DNA from: Actinacidiphila bryophytorum
GTDB lineage: Bacteria > Actinomycetota > Actinomycetes > Streptomycetales > Streptomycetaceae
Direction of reading: 5' to 3'
Length of the DNA: 64,000 bases
Assembly: GCF_016916835.1 (NCBI RefSeq)
Contig: NZ_JAFFIX010000027.1
Span: forward strand, 56,168-120,167
The notes beneath the pieces are model-generated. The model saw only the letters and a program-made list of their open reading frames with translations. It searched no databases and was not told the DNA's origin. Each line of letters starts with the position of its first letter. Positions within the stretch are counted from its first letter, which is position 1. This document shows, one piece after another, positions 57,101 through 64,000 of the stretch. The position numbers and the translations under genes were made by a program.

Positions 57101-58057
57101 TCAGTCCACCAGCGTCCGGCCGGTGAGGGTCAGGAAGACGTCCTCAAGGCCCGCTCTGCGGACCAGTGCGGTCAGCGGCTCGACTCCCGTGCGGTGGACC
57201 GCCGTCAGGGCGTCCTCGCCGTCGTCGGCGTACACCAGGAGGCGGTCGGGCAGGACTTCGACGCGGGCGTCGACCCCCTTCGCCGTGTCGGCGATCTTCT
57301 CGGCCGCCTGCTGCTGGCGGTCCGGCGGGAAACGCAGCTCCAGCACCTCGCGGGTGCAGTGCGCCTCGATCAGCCCGCGGGGGCTGCCCTCCGCGACGAT
57401 CCGGCCGTGGTCCATGACCACGATCCGGTCGCACAACTGCTCGGCCTCGTCCATGTAGTGGGTCGTCAGCAGCAGCGTCACGCCCTGCTGCTTCAACCGG
57501 AAGAGCCGCTCCCAGAGCAGGTGCCTGGCCTGCGGGTCCAGGCCGGTCGTCGGCTCGTCCAGCAGCAGGATCTCCGGGTCGTTCACCAGTGAACGGGCGA
57601 TCGTCAGGCGGCGCCGCATACCGCCCGACAGCGCCTCCACCTGCTCGTCCGCCTTGTCCGCCAGACGCGCGAACTCCAGCAGGCGCGCGGCCCGTTCGCG
57701 GATCACCGCTCGCGGCAGGCCGAAGTAGCGGCCGTAGACCAGCAGGTTCTCGCGGACGGTCAGCTCGGTGTCGAGCGTGTCGTCCTGCGGGACCGAACCG
57801 AGGCGGGCGCGGATCTGCGGGCCGTGCGTGGCCGGGTCCATGCCGAGGATCTCCAGTCGGCCGGAGGACGGCGGCGAGACCGCCGCGACCATGCGCATCG
57901 TGGTGGACTTTCCGGCGCCGTTCGGGCCGAGGAAGCCGAAGGCCTCGCCGGCCGTGACGCGGAAATCTATGCCGGCCACCGCTTCGGTCGGGGCCGCCGC
58001 CCCGCGCGGGGCGTGGACCTTGCGCAGACCCCGCGCCTCGATCAGCACGTCAGCCAT
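57101..58057 (-). CDS. ABC-2 type exporter ATPase (DrrA/NodI-like)
   Basis: 318 aa from ATG 58057 with GGGGGAG upstream. Walker A GFLGPNGAGKSTTMRMV, signature ALSGGMRRRLTIARSLV, Walker B ILLLDEPTTGLDP, switch LLTTHYMDEAEQLCDR; C-terminal DrrA-type domain. Energises export through permeases A and B. Substrate could be a drug, lipid or polysaccharide; nothing in the window decides. Confidence 0.93.
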   Translation of the reverse strand: MADVLIEARGLRKVHAPRGAAAPTEAVAGIDFRVTAGEAFGFLGPNGAGKSTTMRMVAAVSPPSSGRLEILGMDPATHGPQIRARLGSVPQDDTLDTELTVRENLLVYGRYFGLPRAVIRERAARLLEFARLADKADEQVEALSGGMRRRLTIARSLVNDPEILLLDEPTTGLDPQARHLLWERLFRLKQQGVTLLLTTHYMDEAEQLCDRIVVMDHGRIVAEGSPRGLIEAHCTREVLELRFPPDRQQQAAEKIADTAKGVDARVEVLPDRLLVYADDGEDALTAVHRTGVEPLTALVRRAGLEDVFLTLTGRTLVD

Positions 58058-58263
58058 TTCTCCCCCGGCTTTCTTGTCTTTGTCGAGCCGGGTCATCCCA
58101 CCACTGCGGTGCCGCAAAATCAAAGGGTTTTGCTGCAAGTTTCTAGCGTGGGGCGGTAAGTCATCCGCATCGCGGGGGCGCCGCTGGGGCGGAGGGTGTT
58201 CAGTGGGTGTTCATGGGGGGACCCGGGGGTCGCGGACCGCCTGGGCAGTCGGTAGGGTTGGTC

Positions 58264-58279
58264 ATATGTCTAGACCAAT
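58264..58279. promoter_or_regulatory. DasR-like site overlapping the cutC start
   Basis: ATATGTCTAGACCAAT keeps GTCTAGACCA of the DasR consensus (12 of 16) and spans the cutC ATG (58266). A wider TTGGTC-N9-GACCAA inverted repeat (58258-58278) contains it. Codons for Ser-Arg-Pro partly explain the sequence, so it may be chance. Confidence 0.35.
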
Positions 58280-58976
58280 CTTCGAGGTGATCGCCCTCGG
58301 CGCGGACGATGCCGTAGCGGCCCAGGCCGGTGGGGCCGACCGCCTCGAACTGGTCACCGACATGGCCGCCGACGGGCTCACCCCGTCGCGCGCCACCTTC
58401 GGCGCCATCCGCGCCGCCGTCGACATCCCGCTCCGCGTCATGCTGCGGCTCTCCGACGGCTTCAGCGCCGGCGGAGAACGCGAGCTCGACGCGCTGTGCG
58501 AAGCCGCGCAAGGGCTGCGGGCGGAAGGGGCCGAGGAATTCGTCCTCGGCTTCCTCGACGAGAAGGGGGGCGCCGACCTCGACGCCGTCCACGCGCTCGT
58601 CGACGTGCTCGACGGGTGCCGGTGGACATTCCACCGGGCCATCGACCGGGCCGCCGACCGCGACGGCGTACGGCTCCAGCTCGCCGGGCTGCCCGGGCTC
58701 GACACATACCTCACCGCCGGGTCGGCGGAAGGGGTCGGCGCCGGTATGCCCATCCTCTGCGCCGAGGCCGCGCGGGGCGGCGAGCCGGGGTACGAGCCGA
58801 GGCTGCTCGTGGGGGGTGGGCTGCTTCTCGAGCACGTGCCGGCGCTTCGGGCAGCGGGCCTTGACGCCTTTCATGTCGGCGGGGCCGTTCGGGCCGGCGG
58901 GTGGGCCGGCCCCGTCAACCCGGCCGCGGTCCGCACCTGGCGCCACTCCCTCGACACCCCGGTCCCCGTCCCTTAG
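58266..58976 (+). CDS. cutC: CutC-family protein
   Basis: 236 aa from ATG 58266. TIM-barrel CutC fold: FEVIALGADDAVAAQAGGADRLELVTDMAADGLTPS, RVMLRLSDGF, EFVLGFLDEKGGADLDAV, WTFHRAIDRAADRD and LLVGGGLLLEHV. Long called copper homeostasis protein; that role is disputed, and a sugar or phosphosugar link would fit the barrel better. Divergent from the ABC exporter. Confidence 0.92.
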   Translation: MSRPIFEVIALGADDAVAAQAGGADRLELVTDMAADGLTPSRATFGAIRAAVDIPLRVMLRLSDGFSAGGERELDALCEAAQGLRAEGAEEFVLGFLDEKGGADLDAVHALVDVLDGCRWTFHRAIDRAADRDGVRLQLAGLPGLDTYLTAGSAEGVGAGMPILCAEAARGGEPGYEPRLLVGGGLLLEHVPALRAAGLDAFHVGGAVRAGGWAGPVNPAAVRTWRHSLDTPVPVP

Positions 58977-59026
58977 CCCGGGAAGGCCTCGCCCCTTGCG
59001 CGGGGCTTTCGCCTTCCGTCCGGTGG

Positions 59027-59260
59027 GGGCTGGTCGCGCAGTTCCCCGCGCCCCTGAAAACGCTCACCCTCCTGCGCAGAGGGCGCCGCCTGAAAGCGCC
59101 AGCCCTGCGGGCAGAGGGCACCCCTCAGGGGCGCGGGGAACTGCGCGACCAATCACCGGCGCACCGAGAGATGCGAGCCCCACAGCGAGGGGCAACCACG
59201 TGTGCACCCCCCCGCCGGGGGAGAGGCGAAAGCTCACCGCAAGGGGCAATCACCTGCGCT
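59027..59260. repeat. Intergenic repeat cluster 9
   Basis: Between converging cutC and the HelD-like gene: 59028-59055 (GCGCAGTTCCCCGCGCCCCT) and inverted 59126-59152, then short ACCGCAAGGGGCAATCACC-type modules that also occur in clusters 3 and 8. Confidence 0.75.
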
Positions 59261-59267
59261 CGCCGCG

Positions 59268-61337
59268 TCAGGGGGTGAGGGAGGGCGGGAGAGGGGATGA
59301 GTGGAGGACTGTAAGTCCGGATACCGCTCGGGTGAGGGAGACGTAGAGGCGGCGCAGGCCGGTACGGGGGTCGGGTTCTGAGGCGACGATCGCGGCGGGC
59401 TCGTCGAGCACGACGTAGTCGTATTCGAGGCCCTTGGCCAAGGTGGCGGGGACCAGGGTGAGCCGGGCGGTGGCCGAGGTCTCGGCTCCCGGGGGGAGGT
59501 AGGGGAGGCCCGCCTCCGTCAAGGCGGCGCCCAGCGCGGGGATGCGCGGCTCGGCCGCGATGAGCCCGATGGAGCCCTCGTGGCGGAGGGCCTCGCGGCA
59601 GGCGGCGACCACGGCATGGTCACGCGATTCTGGCGCCACCGCCCGAACCGCGAAGTCACCGCCCGCCTCGCGGACGGACGTGGCGGGCGCGAGGTCCGGC
59701 GCGATCTCGGGCAGCAGCCGGGACGCGTAGGCGATGACTTCCCGCGGCACGCGGAAGCCGCGGGTCAACTCCTCGACGCGGGCGTCGGGTTTGCCGAGGT
59801 GCCGCAGCGCCTCGGCCCAACTCCCGGTGGCCCACGGCGTCGTACCCTGCGCGATGTCCCCGAGCACGGTCGCGGACCCGGTCGAGCACCGCCGCCCGAC
59901 GGCCCGGTACTGCATGGGCGAGAGGTCCTGCGCCTCGTCCAGGACCACGTGGCCGAGCGAGGCGGTGCGCTGCACGAGGTCGCGCGCCTCGTCGATGAGG
60001 ACCGCGTCCGCGGGGGACCACTTGGCCGAGGCCAGCCCCCTGGCCGGCTTCTCCCAGAGCAGCAGCTTCTGCTCGTCCGCGTCGAGCAGCCCGTCGGCGG
60101 AGGCGGCGAGGAATTCGGGGTCGGACAACAGCCGCAGGACGAGTTTCGCCGGGTCGACGGGCGGCCAGCACGCCTTGACGGCTGCCTTGACGGCGGAGTT
60201 GCGGGCGACCGCGTCCTGGACGCGGTCGTCGGGTGCCTCGCCGGCCCTTTCCATCTGGACGAGCACCGCGTGCGCGATCCGCTGGGGGAGGGCGTCGTGC
60301 GCGGCGCCGTAGCGGATGTCGCGCTCGGCCAACTCGCGGACGATCTCCTCCAGTTCGTACGCGGGCACCCGCCACCGCCGGGAGCCGCGGACGACCATGA
60401 CCGGCTCGGTGGGCATCCGGATGCCGGACCGTACGGCCCGCCGCAGGACCTCGGCCATGCGGGCGTCGCCCTTGATCATGGCGGTGGCCGCCGAGTCGGT
60501 GCCCCGCAGCGGCACATGGGCGACGAGGTCGTCCACCGTGGCCTGTTTGACCTGGAGTTCGCCGAGTGCGGGCAGCACCTGCTCGATGTACTGCAGGAAG
60601 GACGCGTTCGGCCCGATGACCAACGTGCCGGTGCGGGCGAGGCGTTCGCGGTGCGCGTACAGCAGGTACGCCACCCGGTGCAGGCCGACCGCGGTCTTCC
60701 CGGTGCCGGGGGCGCCCTGGACGCAGACCGTGCCGGCGACCCCGGCGCGTACGATCTCGTCCTGCTCGGGCTGGATGGTGGCCACGATGTCGCGCATGGG
60801 GCCGACGCGGGGCCGTTCGATCTCGGACTGGAGCAGCCTGCTCGTGGTGTCGGCCTCGGCCGGGTCGGACAGGTGCTCGTCCTCGTAGGCGGTGAGGTCG
60901 CCGCCGGTGTAGCCGAAGCGGCGCCGCAGCGTCACGTCCATGGGTTCGGCTCGCGAGGCGCGGTAGAACGGCTGCGAGACGGGCGCGCGCCAGTCGATCA
61001 CCATCGGGTCGCCCTCGGCGTCGTGCACGTGGCGGCGCCCGATGTAGAAGCTCTCCCCCTGCGCGCCCTCGGCCAGCTCGGAGCCGGGCGCGTGGCCGTA
61101 GTCGAGGCGGCCGAAGAAGAGCGGGGTGTGCGCGAGGTCGGCGAGCGCCTTGATGCGGACCTCGATCTCGCCGGCGAGGATCTTGGCGTTGACCCAGTTG
61201 CCCGTGACGTCGCTGATGTCGAGCGCTTCGACGTCCTCGCGCATGGCCCGCAGTGCGGCCCTGGAGGACGACAGGTGGTCGCGCTCCCGCTGGAGCGGGT
61301 CGGGGGTGTGGTCCTGGGTCGGGACGTGCGAGGGCAC
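59268..61337 (-). CDS. HelD/HelR-like UvrD-superfamily ATPase (RNA polymerase remodeller)
   Basis: 689 aa, ATG start. An N-terminal helical pair (RERDHLSSSRAALRAMREDVEAL) precedes a split superfamily-1 helicase core: Walker A QGAPGTGKTAVGLHRVAYLL (~res 215), Walker B VVLDEAQDLSPMQ (~res 460), and late GLEYDYVVLDEP and LRRLYVSLTRAVSGL. This domain order marks the HelD family, which frees stalled RNA polymerase; Streptomyces members called HelR also remove rifamycin. No rifamycin-associated element is seen upstream. Role in this organism inferred. Confidence 0.9.
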   Translation of the reverse strand: MPSHVPTQDHTPDPLQRERDHLSSSRAALRAMREDVEALDISDVTGNWVNAKILAGEIEVRIKALADLAHTPLFFGRLDYGHAPGSELAEGAQGESFYIGRRHVHDAEGDPMVIDWRAPVSQPFYRASRAEPMDVTLRRRFGYTGGDLTAYEDEHLSDPAEADTTSRLLQSEIERPRVGPMRDIVATIQPEQDEIVRAGVAGTVCVQGAPGTGKTAVGLHRVAYLLYAHRERLARTGTLVIGPNASFLQYIEQVLPALGELQVKQATVDDLVAHVPLRGTDSAATAMIKGDARMAEVLRRAVRSGIRMPTEPVMVVRGSRRWRVPAYELEEIVRELAERDIRYGAAHDALPQRIAHAVLVQMERAGEAPDDRVQDAVARNSAVKAAVKACWPPVDPAKLVLRLLSDPEFLAASADGLLDADEQKLLLWEKPARGLASAKWSPADAVLIDEARDLVQRTASLGHVVLDEAQDLSPMQYRAVGRRCSTGSATVLGDIAQGTTPWATGSWAEALRHLGKPDARVEELTRGFRVPREVIAYASRLLPEIAPDLAPATSVREAGGDFAVRAVAPESRDHAVVAACREALRHEGSIGLIAAEPRIPALGAALTEAGLPYLPPGAETSATARLTLVPATLAKGLEYDYVVLDEPAAIVASEPDPRTGLRRLYVSLTRAVSGLTVLHSSPLPPSLTP

Positions 61338-61686
61338 GGCTTTGCCTCCGGCTGGTGTGTGGGTGCGGGCACGGTGACGTGTACGCGTACGTGAGGTGGC
61401 CGACCGGTTTCCGTCCGGCCGGCGGCTCTCCCGTCCGGGAGGCGTCCGGGAGGCGGCAAGACGCGCGATCTTACGCTCCGGGGGCGGGGTGCGCGAACGG
61501 ATTTATCCGCGGTGGCGGTGGGTGGGCGGGTCGTCACGGCGACCCGTACGACCGGGCGGGGACGTCTCGGGGGTGACCCTGAGGCCGGGGTAGGGGTCGG
61601 GGGTCCGCCCGGAGGGGGACAGGCGGGGGAAGAATTACATCCTCAGCCCGACGTAGGCCGAATGCCTGATTTCGTACGGTGGAGAC
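61338..61686. other. Intergenic region without recognised feature
   Basis: 349 bases between the HelD-like start and the small gene at 61687. Apart from the palindrome GTACGCGTAC (61381-61390), close to the HelD-like promoter, and GC-rich purine tracts near 61570-61630, I see nothing I can name. No repeat-family copy is present. Confidence 0.5.
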
Positions 61687-61887
61687 ATGGCCTCCACGAT
61701 CATTCCCCCAGGTCCGGCCGTTCACGGTGCCACCGTGCTCGGCGCAGCCCCCGACCACCCGCGCCACCGGCTCGGCAATGCCCTGCGGGCGGTCCGCGTC
61801 TTCGCCGTCACGGTGGTGGACGTGGTGATCCTGGGCAGCGAGAAGATAACGGACCGTGATCACGCACCGGTGGTCACGGAACGGTGA
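61687..61887 (+). CDS. Small hypothetical protein
   Basis: 66 aa, ATG with GGTGGAG two bases upstream (rather close). Hydrophobic middle (VRVFAVTVVDVVILG) and charged ends. Similar short proteins with GHxxxRLGNALRA-type helices are seen in Streptomyces, but I cannot name the family. Its last 14 bases overlap the convergent anti-sigma gene. The uneven upstream base composition suggests a promoter at ~61640-61680. Confidence 0.55.
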   Translation: MASTIIPPGPAVHGATVLGAAPDHPRHRLGNALRAVRVFAVTVVDVVILGSEKITDRDHAPVVTER

Positions 61888-62584
61888 CCAGCACGCTGTT
61901 CTGCGCGGTGACCACATCGAGGCCCACGATGTCCTGCGGGCTGATCGACGTCGAGGCCGGGATCGTCAGGGTCGCGCCGCTCCCGTAGTCCGACGCCCAC
62001 GTGCCACTGGTCTCGCTGCGCCCCTCCCGCGAGTGCACGACCAGCCGGCAGACCACCCCGGGCGGCAGGTGCGCCAGCCGCAGCCGCACCGACGTCCCCC
62101 ACGACTCGGCCGTCAGGTCCATGCTCGCCGACACATGTGTCGCCGGATCGGTCCGCGACAAGGTGATCGCCCCGGGCCGCGCCCCCACCGCGTCGCTGTG
62201 CCCGCCGGAACCCCCGGTCCCGAACAGCACCGCCACGACGACGCCGGCCGCCGACAGCGCCGCACCGGCGGCCACCAGCACCCGGCGCCGCCGGTTCCGC
62301 CGCCGCACCGCCCCGGCCGTCTCCTTGCGTGCTTCCGCGCCCGCGCCCGTGCTGGTACCCGCATCCATGCCCGCGACCGCCGGCGGGTGGGGCAAGGGGG
62401 CGGCGGACTCGGGGAGTTCGACGAAGGGTGTGTGCCGCAGCAGCCCGGGCAGCGGTGCGAGCAGCACCAACTCCTGCGTGCAGTGCGGGCAGTCGGCCAC
62501 ATGGCGTTCGACCGCGGACCGCTCGGCAGGCGGGAGCGCGCCCAGTACGTAGGCTCCCAGGTCGGCGCTCTCCCGGCAGGTCAT
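61874..62584 (-). CDS. Zinc-finger anti-sigma factor
   Basis: 236 aa from ATG 62584, overlapping the sigma gene stop (ATGA). Cytoplasmic zf-HC2 domain with HxxxCxxC (RHVADCPHC, ~res 28-36) binds the sigma factor; helix ~res 100-122 (RRVLVAAGAALSAAGVVVAVLFG) crosses the membrane; outer region ends in a beta-rich domain (SVRLRLAHLPPGVVCRLVVHSREG). Membrane-bound sensor of the pair. Confidence 0.93.
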   Translation of the reverse strand: MTCRESADLGAYVLGALPPAERSAVERHVADCPHCTQELVLLAPLPGLLRHTPFVELPESAAPLPHPPAVAGMDAGTSTGAGAEARKETAGAVRRRNRRRRVLVAAGAALSAAGVVVAVLFGTGGSGGHSDAVGARPGAITLSRTDPATHVSASMDLTAESWGTSVRLRLAHLPPGVVCRLVVHSREGRSETSGTWASDYGSGATLTIPASTSISPQDIVGLDVVTAQNSVLVTVP

Positions 62585-63147
62585 GGCGCGGTCACCCCTT
62601 GCTCGTCCAGGGCGTTGCGCAGGGCACGCAACGCGTAGTAGCAGCGTGACTTGACCGTCCCCTGCGGGACGCCGAGGACCGCTGCGGCCTCCGCGACGGT
62701 CCGCCGCAGGTAGTACACCTGCACCAGCACCGCCCGGTGCTCCGGGCTGAGCCCGCGCAGGGCCGCTGCCATCTGCCAGCTCTCCAGCGCCCGGTCCAGC
62801 TCGTCGGTCTCGCACGGCGGGTCCTCGTCGCCGAGCGGTGTCTCCGCCGGCCTGGCGGAGCGGCGGCGGAAGGCCGACACGGCCAGGTTGTGCGCGACCG
62901 TGTGCAGCCAGGGCGCGGCGGCGTCCACCGCCAGCTGCTCGCGGTGCTGCCACGCGCGCAGGAAGGTCTCCTGCACGATGTCCTCCGCGCGCTGGAGGTC
63001 CCCGCCGCACAGCCGCGCCACGTGCCCGAGCAGTGACTGCCCGTGCCGTGCGTAGAGCGCGCGCAGAAACTCGCCGTCGCGGCGGTCCCGCCGCCCGAAT
63101 ACGTGCTCCACGACCCCCGGTACGCGCGCCGGCCCCGGGCGGTTCAC
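62581..63147 (-). CDS. ECF RNA polymerase sigma factor
   Basis: 188 aa from GTG 63147 (longer in-frame starts up to 63234 are possible and unsupported). Region 2 (LYARHGQSLLGHVARLCGGDLQRAEDIVQETFLRAWQH) and region 4 (LSPEHRAVLVQVYYLRRTVAEAAAVLGVPQGTVKSRCYYALRALR) are clear. Co-translated with its anti-sigma factor and divergent from a lipoprotein gene, a likely regulon member. Confidence 0.93.
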   Translation of the reverse strand: MNRPGPARVPGVVEHVFGRRDRRDGEFLRALYARHGQSLLGHVARLCGGDLQRAEDIVQETFLRAWQHREQLAVDAAAPWLHTVAHNLAVSAFRRRSARPAETPLGDEDPPCETDELDRALESWQMAAALRGLSPEHRAVLVQVYYLRRTVAEAAAVLGVPQGTVKSRCYYALRALRNALDEQGVTAP

Positions 63148-63251
63148 CTGCGGACCGGACTGATTTGCGGTGAACCGTCCCGGCAGCGGCGGCGTACCCC
63201 CTGTGCACCGGTACGCCGCAAGACGGCGTGCCACGACGGAAGGGGCGGAAC

Positions 63252-63806
63252 ATGGCCACTCGGTCCATGCGGAACGTGCTCGCTGCGGTCGCCTTCGCCG
63301 GGGCGGCCTCGCTGGCGCTCGCGGCGTGCGGGTCAGGGGGTTCCGGCGGGTCGGACGCGGGTTCCGGCGCCGGGGCGGCGTCCGGCGGCGTCGTCACGAC
63401 GCACGACACCTCGGCGCTCGGCATGGTCTACGCCGACTCCGCGGGGAACACCGCCTACGCGGCCGACCAGGAGGCCGGCGGCACGATCAGCTGCACCGCG
63501 GGATGCCTGGACTTCTGGCACCCGGTCCTGGCCGGCTCCGCCTCCGCGGCCGGACTGCCCGGCGGCGCCGGCTTCGGCACCGTCAAGCGGCCCGACAACG
63601 GGCAGCAGCAGGTCACCCTCAAGGGCCGCCCGCTCTACACCTTCACCGAGGACAAGAAGCCGGGCGACACCGCGGGGGAGGGCTTCAAGGACGCCTTCGC
63701 GGGCCATAACTTCACTTGGCACGCGCTGCGTACGGACGGCTCGGCGCCCGCGCCCTCCTCCTCGTCCTCGGATTCCAGCGGCGGGGGAGGTTACGCGGGC
63801 TACTGA
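63252..63806 (+). CDS. Lipoprotein with Yx(FWY)xxD repeat motif (COG4315 family)
   Basis: 184 aa from ATG 63252 with GAAGGGGCGGAAC upstream. Signal peptide with lipobox LAAC (Cys ~res 27), Gly/Ser linker, then the secreted-repeat fold: GMVYADSAGNTAYAADQEAGG, CTAGCLDFWHPVLAG with paired Cys, and LYTFTEDKKPGDTAGEGF carrying the YxFxxD motif. Outer-face protein of unknown role; divergent from the sigma/anti-sigma pair that may control it. Ser/Gly-rich tail. Confidence 0.9.
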   Translation: MATRSMRNVLAAVAFAGAASLALAACGSGGSGGSDAGSGAGAASGGVVTTHDTSALGMVYADSAGNTAYAADQEAGGTISCTAGCLDFWHPVLAGSASAAGLPGGAGFGTVKRPDNGQQQVTLKGRPLYTFTEDKKPGDTAGEGFKDAFAGHNFTWHALRTDGSAPAPSSSSSDSSGGGGYAGY

Positions 63807-63817
63807 CAGGTGGCGGG

Positions 63818-64000
63818 CTAGGCCGTGTTTTGGAAGTAGCGCCGTCCGCCCACAGGGCGGGGGCCCGGCGGCGTCTGGTGCGTGCGATCGCAAGGCGGAG
63901 GGTCGTCCTCGTAGTGGGCCTACTCGGACGACTCCGACAACGCAGCGAGCGTGCGTGCCAGACGTCGCGGGGCAGGCGGGACTTCCAAAACACGGCCTAG
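63818..64000 (-). mobile_element. MITE-like element, copy C (183 bp, inverted)
   Basis: Starts CTAGGCCGTGTTTTGGAAGT (63818-63837) and ends with the exact complement at the window edge (63981-64000). Orientation is opposite to copies A and B. Two bases longer than these, with changes mainly in the arm GGGCGGGGGCCCGG. No transposase inside. What follows lies outside the window. Confidence 0.85.

Noticed and set aside
7440..59260. CRISPR array from the many short repeats
   Set aside because: Copies are in both orientations, irregularly spaced, scattered over 50 kb between genes and without uniform spacers; no cas gene is present.
59268..61700. Rifamycin-associated element upstream of the HelR-like gene
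   Set aside because: I looked for the known inverted repeat with GGGGCTTGCGGCAAG-like arms and did not find it.
1..64000. tRNA or rRNA genes, prophage, integrase or attachment site, biosynthetic cluster
   Set aside because: No cloverleaf-like T-arm context, no phage or recombinase proteins and no polyketide, peptide or terpene synthase were seen.

Overview
The window is high-GC, gene-dense actinobacterial chromosome. Gene content and order point to Streptomyces or a close relative in the Streptomycetaceae: a tilS-hpt-ftsH-folE-folP-folB-folK-DUF3180 block, an orphan NuoD, a DasR-type nagA/nagK cluster, a CIRCE-controlled groEL, RpiR/murQ, Scr1-type XRE plus DUF397 regulators, and GTG/TTG starts with ATGA overlaps. 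I see no tRNA, rRNA, CRISPR array, prophage, transposase or secondary-metabolite cluster.

Layout. 0-9.2 kb: end of a SpoIIE-type phosphatase, a membrane pseudokinase, glutamate decarboxylase, a sugar-ABC ATPase, DedA, a ThrE-type exporter and a D-Ala-D-Ala carboxypeptidase. 9.2-22.1 kb: housekeeping block with pyrophosphatase, a zincin, tilS, hpt, ftsH and folate genes, interrupted by an esterase and a DUF2156 protein. 22.2-28.1 kb: cysteine dioxygenase and rhodanese behind a short Cys-codon leader peptide, then a glycine-betaine/osmoprotectant ABC system and a coiled-coil membrane protein. 28.3-34 kb: ECF41-like sigma factor, an orphan NuoD and an NDUFAF7/MidA-type methyltransferase, a carbohydrate-binding membrane protein and a PfkB kinase. 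34.1-42.3 kb: nagA, a ROK kinase, DasR-like operators, a solitary sugar-binding lipoprotein, the trehalose pair otsB/otsA and a GpgS-like glycosyltransferase. 42.4-46.8 kb: a SAM-I riboswitch controlling a threonine-synthase-like enzyme fused in an operon to a MoaD/ThiS sulfur carrier, then cold-shock protein and groEL with two tandem CIRCE elements. 46.8-54.6 kb: murQ/rpiR, two MarR regulators with an SDR and a second-type enolase, and a DUF397/XRE pair. 54.7-64 kb: HD hydrolase, ABC-2 exporter, CutC, a HelD/HelR-like RNA polymerase remodeller, an ECF sigma/anti-sigma pair and a lipoprotein.

Themes. (1) Sulfur metabolism under two RNA-level controls: a cysteine leader peptide before a cysteine-catabolic operon, and a SAM riboswitch before a threonine-synthase homologue plus sulfur carrier, which suggests homocysteine synthesis rather than threonine synthesis. 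(2) Amino-sugar and wall recycling: nagA, ROK kinase, murQ, RpiR, solitary sugar-binding protein and dre-like sites. (3) A NuoD paralogue with the quinone tyrosine replaced by Trp but with the arginine that NDUFAF7 methylates in mitochondrial NDUFS2 conserved, next to an NDUFAF7-type methyltransferase.

Two repeat families decorate the intergenic regions. One is a 181-183 bp non-coding element with 20-bp terminal inverted repeats, present three times (one copy ends exactly at the window edge). The other is a GGGGCGCGGGGAACTGCGCG family with more than 20 copies in nine clusters, every one next to at least one gene 3' end.
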